Positions 60,204-64,000 of a stretch of 64,000 bases of DNA are shown piece after piece; within the stretch, counting starts at the first letter, position 1, and each line of letters opens with the position of its first letter. The notes beneath the pieces are model-generated. The model did no database searches. It saw nothing but the letters and a program-made list of their open reading frames with translations, and was not told where the DNA came from. The position numbers and the translations under genes were made by a program. Source of the stretch: CAIRDP01 sp037138335 (lineage in GTDB: Bacteria > Bacteroidota > Bacteroidia > Bacteroidales > FEN-979); assembly GCA_037138335.1 (NCBI GenBank), contig JBAXIO010000013.1, positions 57,405 through 121,404 on the forward strand, given 5' to 3'.

Positions 60204-61835
60204 TCAGGGAGCCGTGAAGCACTTGAGCTGAGCGGATTTAATCGAGGCTTTGTTCAGGGTGACAGAAATTTCGCTGATCAGGTAGTTGATCCCATTTATC
60301 CGGTATCGCTTGGTAAAATCGAGGTTTTTCAACTCGATAAAATCCATATGCTTTTCGATCTTCACACTCTTTCTGGTCTCCATGATCCAGTTTACCCAGT
60401 CCTTCCAATAGAGATTGAATAACCCGTTGGGACCAGGGTAACGCAGTGAAAAATTACTGTTGTTGGCAAAACCCCTGAGCCGAACCGGTGTTCCCCACCC
60501 ACCGGCCATCCCCACCCAAAACAATCGAGGTGTAATTTTCTGGTAATCTGCTCCCAGGTTTCCGCAGTTCACCGAAATGTACTTATCCGGCAAGGAGGAA
60601 AAAATCGTTTCGAACTTATTTTTCTCATCCCCCCATTTGTAGAAGAACTTATCGGTGAGCATCGGCCCGCTGGGCAGTTGTTGCCATTCAATCAGAAATG
60701 TATAGGGATTTACAGCCAACTGCCACCAGGTATTCGTTTCCACTACATAATAGATGTCTCCAAGCCAAGTAAACGGATACGGGGGGATATCAGAAAAATG
60801 CTGAACAGCCCCTTTAATCATTTCTGTAATGCCTTTTTCAGCATCAAGTTGTGCCTGGTATGCCATATCACCTGCATCAGGTCCCAGCAGGAAACGGAAC
60901 CCGGTAATCTGTTCGGGGATCTCCTGTGTAAGCGAAAGGATATTCTTTGAAAACTCAACAATCTCCGAGCGAAGCAACACCTCTTTGTTGCCGACGATGC
61001 GGATAACCCGTTGCCGGGTATCAACATGAAAGCTACAATTGAACCACTTCTCCAGTCCTGCGATAAATTCGCTGACCTTAACATTTGGCACAAGACGACA
61101 ATAATAGAGCTTTTGCAGCCCGAACAAGACTTCGCTCAGGCTTACTGAATTGTAGACAACCAGGCGCGAAAGTTCGATGCTGGAAGTAAAAAACTCATCC
61201 TGCAGCCGGTACCCGAAAATTTCGGCAAGCTTGTTCAATACGAATTTCAGGTAAAGAAAAGGGGTCAAAATGGTTCTGCATTGCCCGTCAGTTGTGTACT
61301 TGCGCAGCCAGCCATCCGGGAATATGTAATTATAGGCCAATAGCTCCGGGTTGGTTGCCGGGGGATCATAAAAGGTTGGGTTGCTGATCTCCGGCATGGA
61401 AAAATCCACCTCCGGATAAAAATGGGTCAACGACCAATTAAAATAATCCACCGCCTGCTGATCACTTTCAAAGCTCATCATCCCCAAGTCTACCCGGTTC
61501 AAAAAGATGTCCTTCACCTCGAAATTGAAATTCCCCTTGTTGATATAAAGAGTTCCTTCAAATGTCTTTTCTCCGGCTGTCTTGATCTTAATCTGACCGG
61601 TGTACAAAACCATCCCGTTCCAGCGGATACTTCCTTCGAAAGTCTCATAGATGCTCCGGGTCGATGCGATCCGGTTCTTCCACCCCATGATTGATACGTT
61701 TCTTGCCGTAGAAGGAACCTTAAAAGGAAAGGAATAATCGCCAACATCGTTAAAGATCGGAGATTTGAGGTTGAGGGAAACTGAAAAATCATCGTTCAAG
61801 TCAAGGGATTGATCCCCAATCAGGATGGAAAGCAT
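60204..61835 (-). CDS. Phage tail-tip/baseplate-like protein
   Basis: 543 residues. The N-terminus reads SILIGDQSLDLNDDFSVSLN, then DYSFPFKVPSTARN, a style that recurs in Bacteroidota phage tail proteins encoded directly after the tape measure. By position it corresponds to a distal-tail or hub protein of siphophages, but no hydrolase motif (NlpC/P60, lysozyme) is present. It lies 12 bases downstream of the tape-measure gene. Confidence 0.58.
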   Translation of the reverse strand: MLSILIGDQSLDLNDDFSVSLNLKSPIFNDVGDYSFPFKVPSTARNVSIMGWKNRIASTRSIYETFEGSIRWNGMVLYTGQIKIKTAGEKTFEGTLYINKGNFNFEVKDIFLNRVDLGMMSFESDQQAVDYFNWSLTHFYPEVDFSMPEISNPTFYDPPATNPELLAYNYIFPDGWLRKYTTDGQCRTILTPFLYLKFVLNKLAEIFGYRLQDEFFTSSIELSRLVVYNSVSLSEVLFGLQKLYYCRLVPNVKVSEFIAGLEKWFNCSFHVDTRQRVIRIVGNKEVLLRSEIVEFSKNILSLTQEIPEQITGFRFLLGPDAGDMAYQAQLDAEKGITEMIKGAVQHFSDIPPYPFTWLGDIYYVVETNTWWQLAVNPYTFLIEWQQLPSGPMLTDKFFYKWGDEKNKFETIFSSLPDKYISVNCGNLGADYQKITPRLFWVGMAGGWGTPVRLRGFANNSNFSLRYPGPNGLFNLYWKDWVNWIMETRKSVKIEKHMDFIELKNLDFTKRYRINGINYLISEISVTLNKASIKSAQLKCFTAP

Positions 61836-61847
61836 AATTTTCTACAG

Positions 61848-64000
61848 TTATTTTGATACTTCGGCTTCGATTTCATTGACCCGGTTTGTCGTTTCCCTCA
61901 GATGTTCGTAGGAGATAAAGGCAGGAATTCCCTGCTCTATCAAAGAATTCAACCGGTTTATACTGGCCATGAATTCAGGGTCAACTGCTGCCGGTAATGC
62001 TGCCGGACCAGCAGCCGGAGAATCCACGTACCGGCCAACGGCCCTTTGAGGAACCCTTGCAAAATTTATCGCATCAATAACATGGGGGTAGTTTACCATC
62101 AGGTTCTTTGTCGTTTTGGGATCAATGACAATCTCCTGGCCTGTTTCACTGATCAGTGTTGGAGTGGAATACAAACCAGTTTGGGGAGAATTTACCAGCG
62201 GAACATCCTTGTAAAGTTTATTATCATCCTGGCCTATTACCGAGTAGCGGCCTTTGGCTGCTTCCGGTACCTTCTGGCTCAGGATATAACCGATCTGGAT
62301 GGCACCAAGAGCAGCAGTAATAATGCTGAGCACGATCCCCACCCCGGGACCGGCACTCAGCGCCGATGCAACCGCAGTGGCAACGCTGATAAGGGCATTG
62401 AACAACGCAACTTCTTTGTTACGCACAGCCTGGTCATGCTCCATCTTTTTGCGTTTCTTGTCCAGGTCTTTATCCATTCTGCTGACCTGTGCATCGTACT
62501 GGGCCTTTGTGATGAGTTTTGCATCAAGCTGTGCCTGCAAGTTTGATTTCTTCTTGTTATTAGCTTCTTCATCCTGCTTTAACTGCTGGTTTTCTGCATC
62601 AGTCTGCATTGAGAAGATCGCAGAGAGGCCATCAACAGCGCCTTTTGCCAGGGAGATCGCATCATCGGCGACTCTTAAAGCGGTTTCCTTGGAAAGTTGA
62701 ATTTGTTTGGCAGCAACCTCTTCTGCCATTTGTTTTTTGATTTCGGCTGTCCGGGCTTCATCCTTGATGTTATCTTCAAGAATCTTCCGGTACTTTGCAT
62801 CGACCTCAAGGCGGATTTTGACCTGTTTTTCAGCCAGGTCGATATCAGATTTCAGGCGCAGACTCTTTAGCTGCTCCTGGTAATCGAAAAGATTCTTGTC
62901 ATCATTATCCTTGTGCTTTGCAACGACATTCGTTCCTTTCTGGGCGAATGTATCCTTGATGGCTTGTTTCTGCTGCTCGGTTGCCTTGGTGACCGACAGC
63001 GTATATTCCATTTCCTTTTGAAGCGAATCAAGGACGGCCTGCAAATACTCATCAGAATCCTTATCCATGGATTCCATTTTTGCATCCGCTTTTTCCTTGT
63101 CTATTTTGTATTGAGCCTGGATTTCCTTTTCCGCATATTTGAGGCGAATCTCGTCTTGCTTTTCGATAAGCTGATCTGTGAGAACTCGTCTGAGTTCCAC
63201 TTCATCGGCAGAATTCCCTTTGATTTTTTCAAGGCGTTCAGCCAGCTTTTCTTCCTCGATGGCCAGTTCCCTGTCCATTTCTCCTTCGGTGACAGCCGCC
63301 CTGGCCTGGGCCAGTTGCTTCTTAATGTCGAGAAGGTAATCAGCCTGTTTCTTTGCCTTCGATTCAACTTCCGCCGGAGTCCCAGTGGATGGATCTGATT
63401 TATCGAATGACTGAATCTTTTTATTCAGATCCTTTATCTTGCCCTGGACCCGGATAAAATCCTCCGAACCAGCAACAGATGCTTTCAGGGCAATCTGGTA
63501 TTTTGAAAGTTTTGCCTCTAGGTTGTCGAGCGATTCCCCGACGATTTTATCACCGATGCTTTCAGCATTGAGCACATCGCTAAGGGATTGTTTTGCATCC
63601 TTGAACTGTAATATTTTATCCTGGAGTTTTTTGATCCCTTCATCATAGGGCTTTGTTGCTTCGGTGCGGTTCTCTTGGGCATCAATGGCATTGTCGGCCA
63701 CAGCCATAGCAGCACCGCCCGGGCTGGCGGCACCTTTGACAGTATTCCAAACTCTTTGAAGGATCGTTGGTTTTGCTGCCGCTTCGCCAATAGATTTCTG
63801 TTTTGCCTGCATCAAAAGTAGTTCAGCTTCTGCCTGTTTAATGGTCAGGTCGATCTTTTCCTGAAGATCCTTTTTCTCCTGAACGGAAAGCAGGTTCAGG
63901 TTTCTGACAGTACCAGCGACTTTTTCATAGGCATCTTCAAGCTTCTTATTGGCCTCGGCCAGCAAAACAGTGGTTGAAGCCTTCAATTTCTCCAGGGCAA
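61848..64000 (-). CDS. Phage tail tape measure protein (partial, start beyond the window)
   Basis: The frame is open to the right edge, so the true start is outside; at least 717 residues are visible. The N-terminal two-thirds are predicted coiled coil, rich in Lys, Glu, Ala and Gln (for example AEANKKLEDAYEKVAGTV). A hydrophobic stretch of about 45 residues lies near residues 530-575 (ATAVASALSAGPGVGIVLSI and beyond). The C-terminus has LISETGQEIVIDPKTTKNLM, recurring in Bacteroidota prophage tape-measure proteins. This sets tail length and is ejected with DNA. It is the first gene of the leftward tail run within the window. Confidence 0.75.
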   Translation of the reverse strand, partial: ALEKLKASTTVLLAEANKKLEDAYEKVAGTVRNLNLLSVQEKKDLQEKIDLTIKQAEAELLLMQAKQKSIGEAAAKPTILQRVWNTVKGAASPGGAAMAVADNAIDAQENRTEATKPYDEGIKKLQDKILQFKDAKQSLSDVLNAESIGDKIVGESLDNLEAKLSKYQIALKASVAGSEDFIRVQGKIKDLNKKIQSFDKSDPSTGTPAEVESKAKKQADYLLDIKKQLAQARAAVTEGEMDRELAIEEEKLAERLEKIKGNSADEVELRRVLTDQLIEKQDEIRLKYAEKEIQAQYKIDKEKADAKMESMDKDSDEYLQAVLDSLQKEMEYTLSVTKATEQQKQAIKDTFAQKGTNVVAKHKDNDDKNLFDYQEQLKSLRLKSDIDLAEKQVKIRLEVDAKYRKILEDNIKDEARTAEIKKQMAEEVAAKQIQLSKETALRVADDAISLAKGAVDGLSAIFSMQTDAENQQLKQDEEANNKKKSNLQAQLDAKLITKAQYDAQVSRMDKDLDKKRKKMEHDQAVRNKEVALFNALISVATAVASALSAGPGVGIVLSIITAALGAIQIGYILSQKVPEAAKGRYSVIGQDDNKLYKDVPLVNSPQTGLYSTPTLISETGQEIVIDPKTTKNLMVNYPHVIDAINFARVPQRAVGRYVDSPAAGPAALPAAVDPEFMASINRLNSLIEQGIPAFISYEHLRETTNRVNEIEAEVSK

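Noticed and set aside
61848..64000. Contractile injection system (eCIS) instead of phage
   Set aside because: No sheath, tube, baseplate wedge or AAA ATPase is visible; a tape measure with fibre-type genes fits a siphophage tail better.

Overview
The window is chromosomal DNA of a member of the Bacteroidota, most likely an uncultured Bacteroidales/Marinilabiliales-type organism. Evidence: promoters of the TTG-N19-TAnnTTTG type (not TATAAT), two secreted peptidases with a type IX secretion C-terminal sorting domain, and lineage-typical families (DUF4835, DUF6913, DUF1015 beside serC-serA, alternative GlmU, type B L31, the Bacteroidota-style omega subunit). Its taxonomy cannot be fixed further from sequence alone.

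Layout. 1-5.7 kb: end of a vWA-type membrane protein, then a leftward run starting at dnaA: dnaA, low-molecular-weight phosphatase, Thr/Ser dehydratase, RsmI-like methylase, ABC-2 ATPase and permease. 6-11.4 kb: YigZ, PrmC, a DUF3298 lipoprotein-like protein, YggS, and an LtaS/sulfatase-family membrane enzyme, followed by a heptanucleotide repeat array filling a convergent gap. 11.5-17.9 kb: DUF1015, four-helix-bundle protein, serA, serC, an exported hypothetical, a LuxC-type acyl-CoA reductase and ribosomal L31. 17.9-30.3 kb: alternative GlmU, Lon with a perfect inverted repeat at its start, a T9SS M1 aminopeptidase, an oligopeptide-type binding lipoprotein, and a leftward hybrid kinase-ispH-MBL operon. 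30.3-41.6 kb: DUF6913, dapA, a T9SS M14 carboxypeptidase, a PLP alpha-oxoamine synthase resembling cysteate acyltransferase (sulfonolipid synthesis), then bamD-rpoZ-coaBC-DUF4835-recN-fabI. 41.6-47.4 kb: etfB-etfA, a split membrane Fe-S/CCG oxidoreductase and an acyl-CoA dehydrogenase, which together look like a path from acyl-CoA oxidation to the quinone pool. 47.4-55 kb: hypothetical protein, clpC, gyrA and a TPR protein closed by a strong terminator.

55-64 kb: a change to phage. After an AT-rich gap and an orphan gene, six tightly packed leftward genes form the tail end of a prophage: tape-measure protein (cut by the window edge), two large baseplate/tail-tip-like proteins, a fibre-type protein with the GDKxGDxLRVGGKKINENFTELYN-type motif, and two related tail-fibre proteins. 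No integrase, capsid or lysis gene is inside the window.

I found no clear wholly new defence or mobile system. The points most worth a second look are the split Etf-linked membrane oxidoreductase, the putative sulfonolipid gene with its unknown membrane neighbour, the CoaBC and SerA enzymes that lack textbook catalytic residues, the lon inverted repeat, the heptamer array, promoters placed so close to start codons that leaderless transcripts are predicted, and the prophage tail-tip genes.
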